A DNA stretch of 64,000 bases from Plazaster borealis (lineage: Eukaryota > Echinodermata > Asteroidea > Forcipulatida > Labidiasteridae), in NCBI GenBank assembly GCA_021014325.1, contig CM037462.1:19364135-19428134 (forward strand), given 5' to 3'. The translations under genes and the position numbers were made by a program. The notes beneath the pieces are model-generated. The model made no database searches. It was not told where the DNA came from and worked only from the letters and a program-made list of their open reading frames with translations. Positions 1 to 13,600 of this stretch are shown here, piece after piece (the stretch's first letter is position 1; each line of letters starts with the position of its first letter).

Positions 1-89
1 TTTATGACTGGTATCCTGTCCAATGTTGCTTATCAGGGATTTTTTAAGCAGTATTTTCTGCTTAAGCAGCTCTATGAAATTGGGCCCTG
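1..89. repeat. Inverted-repeat element ending in GGGCCC (partial)
   Basis: Right half of the family with termini resembling GGGCCCAATTTCATAAAGC; ends TATGAAATTGGGCCC. Cut by the window edge. Confidence 0.6.
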
Positions 90-90
90 G

Positions 91-700
91 AATAATAATA
101 GGCATTGATTAGGCACTTTGAATTCAAGTGTCAAAGCGCCCTCAACTATTATTACCCCTGTACATCAGCCATGAACCATTCTTGAATATCTCAACTCCTT
201 AGGAGTATGCAGCACCGGCAGCCAAATGGGTACACAAGTTGCTAATCATTCACATCAACAATCTCTACCCTCGCAGATACCCATTTACTCCTGCGCGATG
301 AGAAGCAATTCTAGTTAAGTGACGAGCTCACCGACACAATCAAGTGCCATAACTAGGGCCCAATTTCATACAGTTGCTTAAGCAAAAAATATCGCTTAAC
401 AATTTTCTGCTAAGCAGAAATGAGCAGGATACCAGTCATAAATTGTACTTGTGGCATGGTAGCTCTATGAGCTGCTTAAGCACAAAAATTAGCTCAGCAC
501 AAAATAATTATGCTTACCAGAATAAGGTTACCAGCCAAAATGCCATGTCACATGTACAATTTATGACTGGTATCCTGCTACTTTTTGCTTAGCAGAAAAT
601 TGTTAAGCAAAATTTCCTGCTTAAGCAGCTTTATGAAATTAATATTTGAACCCAGACTCGGACCGCTTAGCCACCAGAACACAGGTCTGATCCACCTTCA
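91..700 (-). repeat. tRNA-derived SINE split by an inverted-repeat element
   Basis: Tail near 91, body 110-353 and box-B-like region near 636-650; the 354-633 element separates them. The body resembles the SINE at 4785-5325. Confidence 0.55.
354..633. repeat. Inverted-repeat element (GGGCCCAATTTCAT family)
   Basis: Termini GGGCCCAATTTCATACAG and CAGCTTTATGAAATT face each other; interior has TTGCTTAGCAGAAAAT-type repeats in both orientations. Inserted in a SINE. Confidence 0.65.
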
Positions 701-828
701 CCTTTTTCAGCGCTTTGCATCCTCTGGTAAAAGGCGCTATATAAATGTCATGTTTATTTATTATTCATGTTGAGTCAAGTCAGATTTGAAACTTTACATG
801 ATAGATACAATTTAGTTTTTTTGCAATA

Positions 829-930
829 ACACCATGTACATAAATCTCTCTTTGAGTTGTGGTGGTTCTGAAAAGAACAGGTGTGTAGCAACTTGATGTT
901 TGGGTCAGTATGTTCTAATCATCTTCAGGA
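829..930 (-). mobile_element. Fragment of a Penelope-like element end (tentative)
   Basis: Minus strand reads a CTGAAGATGATTAGAACATA-like stretch then GTTCTTTTCAGAACC and ACATGGTGTTA. The same order recurs at 11325-11395 and 55668-55765. Confidence 0.4.
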
Positions 931-1054
931 GAAAACTATGTTGAGTTAACAAATAATCACTGAGCAAAATGTGATGTAACAAAACAAACTACTATGGCAA
1001 TAATGAATATGGTCATTTGAATATCAGTATTTTATGAACTTGAGCAAATGGCAG

Positions 1055-1166
1055 TATCCGAATTGGTGGCTACAGCTACGGCTATGACTGTTGCTAAGGA
1101 CGTCCTATACTTCAGCCCATGATAAAGAGGAAATCTAGCCGCAGCAGTAGCTGTAGCCGCTAATTC
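1055..1166. repeat. Small palindromic element
   Basis: CCGAATTGGTGGCTACAGCT faces GTAGCTGTAGCCGCTAATTC. Related GGCTATGGC palindromes occur at 12205-12290 and 36350-36440. Confidence 0.6.
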
Positions 1167-1330
1167 GGACAAGGCCTAGGTTTGCTGGCTCTCTTCAAAA
1201 CATGGCTACATTACACAAGCTTATTAACTTAATTTTGTTCTGATTCTGGTTTGGAATTAATTCAAACTGTGGAATCCACAAAATTGCTTGTCGTATTCTT
1301 TGAATCAGGGAAGATAAAACACAACCAGCC

Positions 1331-1530
1331 TGGGCCCACTTGCATAAAGCTGTTATGCATAAAAATTTAATTCTTTAATTTAATTACTCAGCAAAAACTG
1401 AGTGGGGCACCAGTCGCAACAATGTAAACCTTATGCAATATTGGCTGGTAACCTGATTCTTCTGAGCAAGATTTGTCGGTGCTTAGCAAGTTTGTTTGCT
1501 TGCAGGCTTTATGAAATTGGGACCTGACTG
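1331..1530. repeat. Inverted-repeat element (GGGCCC family, diverged)
   Basis: Starts GGGCCCACTTGCATAAAGC and ends GCTTTATGAAATTGGGACC. Confidence 0.6.
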
Positions 1531-3854
1531 GTCTACAAAAGTACAGACAAATGAATGAATGCAAAGTATTCCAATCCTATGAGTTACACAATCCAAAAAT
1601 GTAAAAATCATTTTGTGAGAACATTTTATAAGAGAGTTTGTAAAAAAAACACACAAAAAACAAACAAACAAACATAAAATAAACATTATATCACATAAAA
1701 TAAATTGTTATAATAGTGTGCATTAAAATTCTGGCATTAAAACAATCACCATAAAAATTATGAGTTTATTACAATAAATCACTGGTTCAAGTCAATAAAT
1801 CACAGTTTATCATATTCATACACCATTGATACATATTTAATTTGTGACCACAATTTTAATGAAGTTAGGTGCAAGTAAACTGCAATAACTAAATGCATCA
1901 GCTGAATCGACTGACCGCTTGTCTTTCAAGGCAGAACTTTTATCTGAAAGTATGCAAATTTAATTTCTAACATTGCACATTATTTCTACGGAGCTCGCTC
2001 TCCATAAGAGGAAGAAAGTTACTGTATATATATTGTAGCATGCATAGTACATATCCTAATGAGTCTACAGTAATCTACACAAACTAATATTTGAATCAAC
2101 TTTTGTCCTCAACTTTACTGATATGAATTTTTATATATTTTGTTTATTCAGAAATTGTGTGTATACAGAGATGCCACTGTGGTAACGAAAAAACCCTGAG
2201 CATTATTTTTCCTTAGACAAAAGCAGAAAGCCACTGAATGAATGTCACGAGTGGTAACCGTTCTGACAAATTATCGCAGAGCAATCATCACAGAGATGCC
2301 AACATTGAATTCCCAAAAAGAGTAGCACCGCCGAGCACTTAAGTTCAAGTCAGGCATACAACTCACTGAGCCGTAAAAAGAGGAAAATTACGACATTTAC
2401 GATATAAACTAATATTTTCAGCGAAAATCGCTTATTGCAAAGCGGACTTGCTTTAAGAGACCAAACAGTTATAACTTTATTCAGGCTTGCTTTAAAAAAA
2501 AAAGGGAAAAAAAGTGGCATCTCTGTGTATAACTGTGTTTGAGACCTAATTATGACAGCAGTTACGTTTCCTGTTCAGTTGTGGTTTTCTGACCGAGAAA
2601 AAACTTTTCATACTTGTTGAAGAAAAAAAACCTGCCAATAAATGCCAATGTTATTGAATGTTATTTTGTTTTCCTTCAACATGTTATATATCTAAAACTT
2701 GGCTTAGAATTTGTCATCTTAACTTTCTGTTTCCACATCGATGAAAACTGTCAATATTAAAGTGAATATTTCTAACCATCCATTAATATTTTGGGTATTA
2801 TTTGTTATTTAATATCTGTTGTTGTGTAATATTTGTGAACCTCAGGGTGGTTTTAAGATCTTAGATGGTAATTCATTAGTGAGTTATTATTCTTATTGCA
2901 TGACTGGAGGAATCCTGAGCAAAATCCTGAAATCTCAGAGTCTTTAAACAGTTCATACTTATTCATCCATCAATATATTCTGCGCCTTGAACACCCAGCA
3001 GGGTGGATATGTGCGCATTACAAGTCTTATTATTATTATTATTATTATTATTATATTGCCACAGAAGTGTAAAAACACAATTTTCTTATGCGCTGTAGAA
3101 GAGAGGATCCAAGCGTATCGCAGCATCATTGATTCTGTGAGTACATTTACATGTACACCTAAGATAGTTTAGGAAGATTATAAAATATTCAGTTTCAATT
3201 CTGTAAAATCCATTTCAATAGACATTGTAATAAAATGTATTGATTTGGCAAATATCTGTAGGGAAGTTACTGATGTTATTATTGTAAGTAAACAATGAGT
3301 CTTTGTTAAGGTTGTGCACATAGACCATGTAATCGGTGATATAAGCCACAGAGCCTGGACTTCCTGCAACCATGACACTGATGCAGCTGGATGGAAAAAA
3401 GTATAAAATATTATATTCAATGGAAATTGCACTGTTAACTTTTGTATCAACTTTTTGTATGAAGAAAAGGGGCACATCTCAAAACTCGTTCAGCTGGGGG
3501 TTTTTTTGTACAGTTTTTGATTTCATGTTTTTTTTTTCAAAATGTAAAAATTCTCACATTTGACTTGTGTAGTATCTTGCCTGCCAGAAAATGCCTTGGA
3601 ATGTACAAGGTCACTATTGTTGTTGTTGTAAACATGATCTATAGGTGTAATGTCATAGCGTTGACATAACGATATGAGCTTATGTGGTTCTGGTTTTGAA
3701 TTATGACATCATTGTCATGGAAGGTTGGAGGTACATTTGTAAATTGGCACCTTATAAGATATAAAGACAATATAACGGCTTTCCTCCTGCGTGGATTAAC
3801 ATAGTTGAAAACACACACATATCATAGCAGTGGTTGGATTAAACCTATAACTCA

Positions 3855-4388
3855 CATGAGTGATTTACTAGGATCCTTCCTCACTCCAACAAAATCCAAC
3901 ACCATTCAGTAACTCAACACCCAAACTGTTGGACTCTGATTATGGTGGTATGCCTGATCCCATGAGTGATTTACTAGAATCCTTCCTCACTCCCACAAAA
4001 TCCAACACCAATCAGTAACTCAACACCCAAACTGTTGGACTCTGATTATGGTGGTATGCCTGATCCCATGAGTGATTTACTAGAATCCTTCCTCACTCCC
4101 ACAAAATCCAACACCAATCAGTAACTCAACACCCAAACTGTTGGACTCTGATTATGGTGGTATGCCTGATCCCATGAGTGATTTAATAGAATCCTTCCTC
4201 ACTCTAACAAAATCCAACACCATTCAGTAACTCAACACCCAAACTGTTGGACTCTGATTATGGTGGTATGCCTGATCCCATGAGTGATTTACTAGAATCC
4301 TTCCTCACTCCAACAAAATCCAACACCATTCAGTAACTAAACTCCCAAACTGTTGGACTCTGCTTATGGTGGTATGCCTGATCCTATG
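3855..4388. repeat. 106-bp tandem array, about 5 copies
   Basis: Unit starts recur exactly at 3855, 3961, 4067, 4173 and 4279 with the phrase CATGAGTGATTTACTAGAAT. It begins about 120 bp past the ZYG11B stop codon, so it may be transcribed in the 3' UTR. Related unit pieces (ACAAAATCCAACACC) appear around 14780-15230. Confidence 0.92.
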
Positions 4389-4509
4389 TAAAGCATAATC
4401 AGTTTACAAGTGCAATCCTCAGTCCAACAGAATCAAACAAACCATGCAGTTGGATTTTGAAGGGTTGTTGTGGTTAGGGCAAGGAATATACCATGAGGAG
4501 TCTTGTGAG

Positions 4510-4655
4510 TTAACAGATACTATTACTGGTTGCCACTGTGTCCAGTACACTCTTAGCCACTGCGTAGACGTCTGCATGAAGCTGTCGATTGGATACCATG
4601 TCACTCAGTAGCTCAACACCGCCCTCTTGAACCAGCATCGGGCAGTAGCGAGAAG
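4510..4655 (-). CDS. ZYG11B: ZYG11B exon 13: C-terminus and stop
   Basis: Codes [16 protein letters not shown] through [10 protein letters not shown] and ends at TAA (4510-4512). The acceptor ACCCGTAG has a weak pyrimidine tract, but the phase and the family match (RYC-ML-EGG) support it. Human ZYG11B has about 20 more C-terminal residues. Confidence 0.9.
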
Positions 4656-7600
4656 CTACGGGTCAAAGGTCAACATATCACATATTACAATCATTGTTTA
4701 AATAGGTAATTCAAGTTGCAAGACACTCATCGTTCATGTCACAAGAAAAAGAAAAACTGTTGCATTTCAATTTTCATGTAACAATATCGACTCTTATAAA
4801 GCGCAATTCCAAAGAATGACCATTGCGCTTCGAACGTTATTACCCCTGGACCCAATTTCATAAAGCATGCAAGCACAAAAACTTGCTAAGCACAGAAAAC
4901 TCCATCTTAGGAAAATTTGGTTACCAGCCACAATACCATACAGTTACCATTGATGTGACTGGTACCACACTCATTTCTTGATTACCAAAGAAAAATGCTT
5001 AGCAGAATTTTCTGCTAAACAGTTTTATTAAATTGGGCCCTGGTCACTGAGCCATATATTTCATTCCTTAAACCATCTCAGCTCCCTGGGGAGTATACAG
5101 CCTGTGCTGCCAAGTATGTAGCACACTAAGCTAAATCCATCACAAGAACCATCTCTGCCCTCACAGGTACCCATTTACCCCTTGGTGATGAGAAGCAATT
5201 TTAGTTAAGTGTCTTGCTCAAGGACACAAGTATAATAACCAGGATTCGAACCCACACCCTGATGACTCAGCAACCAGAACTTGAGCCTGATGCAATAAAC
5301 CACTCGGCCACAACACGCCACAAATATAATTTCTTGGGGAAACTCAGACATTGAAAAAAGAATACCTTGTTTTACCAAAGTGTTCTTTTTGCGTACAGTG
5401 CAGTTGGTTGCCTGAACGCTGCCTTTATAAGACCAGAGACCAGATTTAATGTGAGACCAGATTTAATACCCATCCGAAAACCTTCAGGGTATTGTCTTTT
5501 TCCAGTATGTACTGCATCTCTGGAACTGCATCTCTGGAACTACTGACCACACAAGAAAAGCTTGTGGGACAAAAGTTATCTGTCACCTTCTAAAGATTAA
5601 CCTCTTCATTTTGAAAGATATAGAAAACTACCTTCTGAAAATTACATTTGAATGAGTCACCAGAATAACTGAAAGGACATTGATATAGACCATTATGTAC
5701 ATGATATACTGAATCAGGGCGCCCTCTCAAAGAGGTCAAAAGCAGGTTGCTTATAGACTTTGCAAGTCTCGAGTGATTCAAACATTTTGAGACCACTTTG
5801 GTCCCACATACATTGCTTTAATACGTGACGGAAACAAACTTGCACACTTTAACGAGTCCCATTGTTCAAATAGGTGCGAGACTTGTGCAGTCTATTGGCC
5901 CATCATGTGCACAATGCATACACAGCTGTGCATTTTACCTCTATTGAGGTTGGATGACATCACGCATAAGGTCTTTTGATAGGTGACCAAATGATCCACA
6001 TATTCTAACAAAAAATATTTGGAATTCGACTCCAACAAGACAAGAAAGTACTTACCATTCTTTGTGCATACATGCTGCATAGCCCAGACAGACCACAGTT
6101 GTACTTCTGTGATGTCACACTTGAGTAATGGAAAGAATGGACTAAATGAACGATATGCAACCATCTCACCAGCTGGGTTCTTCCAGGCAAGAATGTTCTT
6201 ATGCTGTAAAAGACAAGACATTCGGATCAAACATATTATGAAGAAATCCTGAGATATCAAGGATGGCAATAGACCCTTCTCATACTGATGTCACTATTTT
6301 ATTGCTTGCCATGCTGGAGTACATACACACACACGTCTCGCACACACACACGCACGTGTGTAAACACCGGCAATCGTGGACCCTCCTTTGTTCAACTCTT
6401 TGTGTTAGCAACCGTGGACCACAATGATTTCCTTTGTGATAGCAACCGTGGACCTATTATCCCTTTTGTTATAGGTCCACGGTTTGAATGTGGATACCTA
6501 CCCACACACACACACGTGTGTAAAAACCGGCAATCGTGGACCCTCATTTGTTCAACTCTTTGTGATAGCAACCGTGGACCACAATGTTTTCCTTTGTGAT
6601 AGCAACCGTGGATCTATTGTCCCTTTTGTTATAGGTCCACGGTTTGAATGTGGACACCTACCCACATTACTAGAACTGCACAAACGTGCTATGAAACGCA
6701 ACGTTGGATAGCACTACGTGTTTGTATCCTACATGTGCATAGTGTTGCAGCATGGCAGACCTCCTGCATTGCTATAGAAACGTGACATCAGTGAGAAGTG
6801 TCTATATTGTACTATTTCATTCTTGTCTGCATTATGGAGGTCATCATTTTATCCATACACACCTTTGTGTGTACACAACTTGTGTTTCAAACTTACTGTA
6901 AATCTGAAATCTCACTGGTTATTAAAAGTTCAGACAATACCAATCACCCTGACTGGCACAGTCAGGAAAATAGCATTTCAAAACCATCAAAACCACCGTA
7001 GCTAATTTCTATTGCAGCAATCAAAATAAGCTTACATATGGACATGTACAAAATCCCTGTCAAGCATACACCAATTATGTCATTTTCACTAAAGCACAAC
7101 TTGAACTTCCATGAAATTTCACATTGATTTATTAAAAACTAACTGATGGGAACGAATTTACTCCTTTAAAAACCAATCATGTATTTTCCCTTTTACAGAT
7201 CCTTTTAAAGGTATCGTACACGTTTGTTAATTGGAGCCTATTGTTTGTGTCAAACCTATATAGTTATAGATATATACTATAAAACTAACCTGTGAAAATT
7301 TCATTTTAAAAGGTGGTAGCGTTTTTGAGAAATTGCCGAAAATCTGGAGCGGTTATGTCTACGCAGGAAGAATAAACTGCATTGGAATACACACTCTGAG
7401 AAGCGTTACGCGTTCTCAGATTCAAATGTTTTGGGGGATAAAAAGTGATACATTTTTCCATAACCGCAGTACTTCGAAGTGAAAAGTTTCTCAAAATGCA
7501 TTGTACTATCCACAGCTGCTGTACTTCTTACCGAGTAAGTTTTTATTGCCATTAGTTATCAGAGTCATTACCAAACGTGTACGATGCCTTTAAAGGTAAC

Positions 7601-10600
7601 GTACACGTTTGGTAATGACTCAAAATATATATTAGCATAAAAACTTACTTGGTAACAAGCAACGGAGAGCTGTTGATAGTATAAAACATTGTAGGAAACG
7701 ACTCCCTCTGAAGTAACGTAGTTTTTGAGAAAGAGGTAATTTCTCGCGAAAATAATAAAAACTTCTTGCAAAAAGTTATTATTCCTATCTGAAAGCACAC
7801 AAATTTGTACAACAAAGGTGTTTTTTCTTTCATCATTTTCTTGCAACTTCGATGACCAATTGAGCCCAAATTTTCACAGGCTTGTTATTTTAAGCATATG
7901 TTGGGATACACCAAGTGAGAACACTGGTCTTTGACAATTTCCAAACGTGTTCAGTGCCTTTAAATCGCTAGATATGTTGATACTTACCAATGAGTCTTGC
8001 AGCTCAGTCCTTAGTACCATTGAAAGTTTCCATGTTTGAGGGCCTTCATTGAGAAGATGTGCGATGATTCCAGCAGCAAAGTAACTTACTTCAATCTGTT
8101 TACTGTCTAACAGAGTCCTGTAAAAACAAGCAAAGTGTAAACATGCTTTATACATATTGTATCTGGTTTTACCCTCACACCGATGTGTGTAAAGCACTGT
8201 ATACTCAGTACTTTCCCGAGTCCTGTGAAAACAAATCACAGGCATATAACTCGGGTGGGATTCGAACCCACGACCTTTGCCAATCTAGAGCAGATGTATT
8301 ACCAACTAGACCACCGAGATTGCCCGGTAGCTAGAGGCAGTTCGAATCCTATATTTTAGCAGCTTTATACATGTAAATAGATCCAAATAGCAAGTAATAA
8401 ACCACAAGGGAAACTGACTGGGTAAATTTGAAACAATTTGGGGTTGACAAAGTAAAATTGACAAGAGCTGGACTTGAACCTGCAACCTCAGGATTAACGT
8501 GCCGGCACCCTACCAACTGAGCTATCTAGCCCTAATGTTGGAGGTCTCCCTATTTTGTCAATATATTTGTTCAGGGTGCCAGTCAGAAGCCACATAGCTA
8601 ATAGAATTTGTTCATGCATAGTCATTTCAACATCAGGGTGAATGAAACACACGTAGTGGTGTGGTATCATAGACCCATTGCATATGAGGTCACACTCTCA
8701 AAAAGGAGGCAGATCATTGGACGATAGCTGTTCTCTGTGCATAAAAACGTGCGCGTGACCTCAGCGTACCTGTAGCGTTTCGCGTTATGCAAGGAGGATC
8801 TATTGATTTCTATAGACCCCCTTACACAACGCGGAACGCGCCTCCGAACAATGCGCATCATTTTGGGTGTCAACTCTCTTTTGTGCATGTTTGTATACCA
8901 TTTTGACACCCAAAATGGCGGACAGGATAGGCGCGTGTGAATACGCTACGCGTTGTGCAAGGGGTCTATAGACATACAATAAACAAGTCTGGTGTTAGTA
9001 CCTGCAATGTCCAATGAAGTCAGATCTCAGTAAAGTTCCCCTTAACTCTCTTACTTCAGCAATGTTGTTCTAAAAGAACCAGAAATAAATCAGAAATAAC
9101 AACATCAAAATGGTGATTTCACTGCATATGAACAAAACCAACGCTTGCATAGTTGCTTCAATGCAAGTTGAACTCATCTACTAAATCAAATTCTGTTTTG
9201 GGGTTTTCAGAGATGAACAACAAAATTGTAAAACATCAAGACCACAACAACAGCTCATTTCAGAGCCAACACTCCTTCATGAAGAGATTTACACATGGGT
9301 TGTACCTGCAAGTTTACTATTAGTAATAGTTACTTCCTATTGACCACACCACGCAAAGCTTCAAACATGACTTTAAAAAAACACTCAAACAAAATGAAAA
9401 CATTTCTGGAGTTAATATTTGTAATAATGTGCGGCTATTTGCTTAAATGAGCAACGCAAACAAAATGAAAACATTTCTGGAGTTAATATTTGTAATAATA
9501 TTTTAACCTATTTTAACCTATTTTACGGTTACTGGACCCACCCCCCCTTGAATTATATCTCATCTTATACTATTGTTGCTAGTCGTCGATGTACACGTAA
9601 ACACACACTGTTTTTGTTACTTGTTGTAGGTGTTATTTTGTTTACTCGTCTATTGTAAAGCTGTTGTTTTGTTTCGTTTTGTAGGCTGTTCCTTGACAAG
9701 CCCCGCTTTTTGGAACGTGCCTCCACATTCATATATAATAATTGACTGTATTTTTTTATGATGAAATGTGGTAATAAACGTTGCTTTGAATTGAATTGAA
9801 TTGTATTAATGTGCGGCTATTTGCTTAAATGAGCAATGTTGCCATTTTAGGGTATATGAAAGCACTAATTATCAATTAATATAATCACTCAGGTATAACA
9901 TTTGACCTTTGAGCAGTAAGGACATTTTACGAAGTACAAGGGCTGAATTCCATAAATAGGAGGTTTTTATTGACTTTTTCAGGCTATTTAATAACAATCT
10001 TGCGATTTTCTGAGAGCAAAATAAATCTGAAATCAGATTAAATTAGGAAGAATATCAGGCCTGCTTTGTGTGCATTATAGCTTTCATGAATTCTTGCAAA
10101 TATTCAATAAAACAAAAAGATTTCTCTGAGCATAGAACTGTAAACTAAGAACCTCTATTAAAACCCTGCGTGACACCATCAAAAAAAATTCACAATCGGA
10201 CACCATCATTGACTCATTGAGTAACAGTTAGATTTTAGCGTGTAATACATTTTTGTTGAGAACCAAATCACTTTTAAATAGCCCACAGCATTATATAGAG
10301 ACCCTTTTGACTAAATAAAATCAATTCAAGCAAAACAATTATTTTAAGACGAGCCCACATGTGTCTCTTTGTAGAGTTTATACCACTTTACCTTATTAGT
10401 ACCAATGCTGAGTAATTGCTGTACAATTCCTATGGGAATTCCGGGAGAGCTGGTCATTGATGGATTTTTTTAGTGAAAAAAAAAACCCCCAATGGTAACG
10501 AGACAATTGGCATGCTATTTGGCTAGGTGTAAATGTGGAACTTGGAATTTTTAGATAAAAAAATTAATAAAATGGCGAAGTACCAACTTTTTAATTAAAT

Positions 10601-13600
10601 ACTGACACTCAATGAGTGAGCGATGGCATCATGCAGAGTTAAGGAAACTCTAACATGTTAAAGGGGCTGTGTCATCATGATCAAAGCAGGCCTGTGGCTG
10701 TACATGGAATTATAAACTCTCGCCCAGTTACTGCATGCACGTGCCCTCCCTCCGTATCATATCTATGGAGAGCGCACGCGTGCGTGCAGTAACTGGGTGA
10801 GAGTTCATAATTCCATGTACAGCCACAGGCCTGCTTTGATCATGATGACACAGAACCTTTAATATTCTAGTAAATAATTGTTTAATACTTACGATGAGTC
10901 CAAGCACCTTTGTCTGCAATGTTGCTTGCTCTGGAAATATCTGTCATGAGATAACAAAATAAACATGGAGTATTCCTTGCGACTCAAACCTCCCACTAAA
11001 CACTCAGATACTTTTATATGAATAGAGACATGTTTTTTTGGGGGCAGAGTGCATTTATTTCAAAGCTCTCGTTTTCTTTAAGATGAGCGCTCATGATTTA
11101 AAGACTTTTCATCTAATTGTTTAAAGTTTTGTTACACTTTGTCTTAAAGCTTATCTCTCTTGCCTGAAGAAGTAAAAAAATTTTAAAAACATATTATCAG
11201 ATTTCAGCTAAGTTTGATCAAATATGACATTTCATACCTTAGTGCCGGTTCCATCTTTAAATCTAGTTGGTTTTAAATCTTATAAATTCATTGTTCAATA
11301 TCAATAATCTAGTAAAGCTTGTAGTAACACCATGTACGTGGATCTCTCTTTGAACTGTGGCGGTTCTGAAAAGAACAGGTGTTTAACAATTCAACGATGG
11401 TTTAAAAATTCAAGTTGTTACACCATTGGTTCTCATAGCGAGACATATCATGTACAAGGTGTTACTGCAAAGCTTACTAGATTGTTTTTCCATAATGCAA
11501 AATTTCAAATCCTACTCATGTACATGGTGTAGACCTTACTAGATTGTATCTCCACCATGCAAAGTTTCAAATCCTACTCGTGTTACTGCAGACCTTACTA
11601 GATTGCATCTCCACCATGCAAAGTTTTAAATCCTACTCATGTACATGGTGTTACCGCAAATCTTACTAAATTGTTTCTCCACCATGCACCATGCATTGTT
11701 TCAAAACCTACACATACATCAATATTACTTTATATTGTATGTGAAAACCAACAATATGGAGCAAGTTCGGGTGGGTGACTAGACTTGACCAGAGCTGTAT
11801 AGTGGTACCAGAAACTGTTACGTAGCTCTCGAATTGACCATAGTCGACCATGCTCCAGTGCATGGTTTGATATAGTCAATCTCCCTGTGCTCTATGGTTT
11901 CTGGTTAGTCTAGTCGGTCTAGTCAAGTTTAGTCGCCACCCGAACTTGCTCATGGCTGCATCTTGATCAATATTTACATAGTGTAGATGATGTCATTTTG
12001 TTTTACCTGTAGTATATCAATGAAGAGATCTAGTCCTCCTTCATTAAGGAAAATAGCACATGTAGATGGTGACTCATCGGTCAGATTCCATAATGCACTT
12101 AATGTAAACTTGAGAGTGATGTCAACAGATAAGGAGTCGGCTTTCATCTTGACGATCTGAAGAAGTTTCTACAGAGTGACAATAGGAAAGATAACGGTTA
12201 ATACAGGCTTTGGTAGTGGCTATGGCTGGATTGCTCAACAGCCATAGCCGTAGTCAAAAGTCGCTTGATTTGAATCCGGCCACTTATGAATTACTTCATG
12301 TTAACCATACTTTTATCAACCATGATTTGGTGCTTTTGTGGACTGGATATTCAATACCTTGAAATAAAAGGATTGTATACGTTTGGTAAATGGAACCCTT
12401 TCAATCCTATATAGTTGTAGATATACACCATTAAACTAACCTGTGAAAATTTCATTTCAAAAGGTTGTAGCGTTTTTGAGATATTGCCGAAAATCTGGAG
12501 CGGTTATGTCCATGCAGGAAGAATATCTGCAATTGGAATACACAATCTGAGAAACCTTTCTGACAGGAACGCTTCTCAGATTTAATTTTTGTTGTTGATA
12601 AAAACTGATATCTTTTTCCATAACCACATTACTTCAAAGTGAAATGTTTCTTTAAATGCTTTCTACATGTACCTACTATCAGAAGCTGCTGTACTTCTTA
12701 CCAAGTAAGTAATTTATTGCCATAAATTGTATGAGTAATTACCAAGCGTATACAGAACCTTTAATGAAGAAATACCTTCTGTTGTTTTCTAGGTCTTAAC
12801 TAGGTTTTTCGCACTGAACAAATTATGCAGATAAATGAGCTTCTCATTTTAGACTTGATATGAAATATTCCTTCAGTAGAACTACTGACAACATCGTTTG
12901 CAATTTCCTTTCTTACTGCTGGTTGTAAAGAATGCTCTATTTACAAGAAGAACCATAGTCCATCTTCAGTTGGGAAAAAAAGAAAAAGATAACAGAACGA
13001 TTCATAAAGCCCCTCCCACTATGAACAGCAAGACTGCACACGACTAAAGCATGGTTCATACTTCACAAATTGACAACAAACAATTCATTAAAGTTAAAAT
13101 ATTTGCTGTGAATATAGAATTGACATATAGAGTGGGTTTTAGAGGTGCATCTCTACTCATACACCATTCAGCAAGCATATCACATCACAGGTATATTGCA
13201 GAAATGCAGCTTTCTTAAAGGCATCGTACACGTTTGGTAATTGTCAAAGACCAGTGTTCTCATTTGGTGTATCCCAACATATGCATAAAATAACAAGCCT
13301 GTGAAAATTTGGGCTCAATTGGTCATCGAAGTTGCAAGAAAATGATGAAAGAAAAAACACCCTTGTTGTACAAATTTGTGTTCTTTCAGATAGGAATAAA
13401 AACTTCTTGCAAGAAGTTTTTATCATTTTAGTGAAATATTACCTCTTTCTCAAAAACTACGTTACTTCAGAGGGAGTCGTTTCTCACAATGTTTTATACT
13501 ATCAACAGCTCTCTGTTGCTCGTTACCAAGTTAGTTTTTATGCTAATATATATTTAGAGTAATTACCAAACGTGTACGATGCCTTTAATGGAGGAAGCTT

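Larger units (their letters stand above)
1..4509. other. Downstream flank / 3' UTR side of ZYG11B
   Basis: No recognisable coding exon. Some unknown part nearest 4509 is ZYG11B 3' UTR. AATAAA signals for a minus-strand transcript occur near 2142 and 2477, but none can be chosen. Holds inverted-repeat elements, SINE pieces, an ATT microsatellite (3027-3054) and the 106 bp array. Confidence 0.6.

Noticed and set aside
6288..6711. 103- and 75-codon frames with CDSNRGP repeats
   Set aside because: Lie in the 160-bp repeat within ZYG11B intron 11; composition follows the repeat.
7568..7846. Recurring frames such as [17 protein letters not shown] seen in several places
   Set aside because: They are translations of family A MITE copies (7590, 13215, 35982, 44502, 49664, 63539), not a conserved peptide gene.
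8230..8330. tRNA gene on the minus strand
   Set aside because: Box A and B are good, but the acceptor stem pairs poorly and a SINE body follows; a second degraded copy exists at 14470. The other tRNA-like heads (8435, 19409, 38811, 42835, 58515) are rejected for the same reason.
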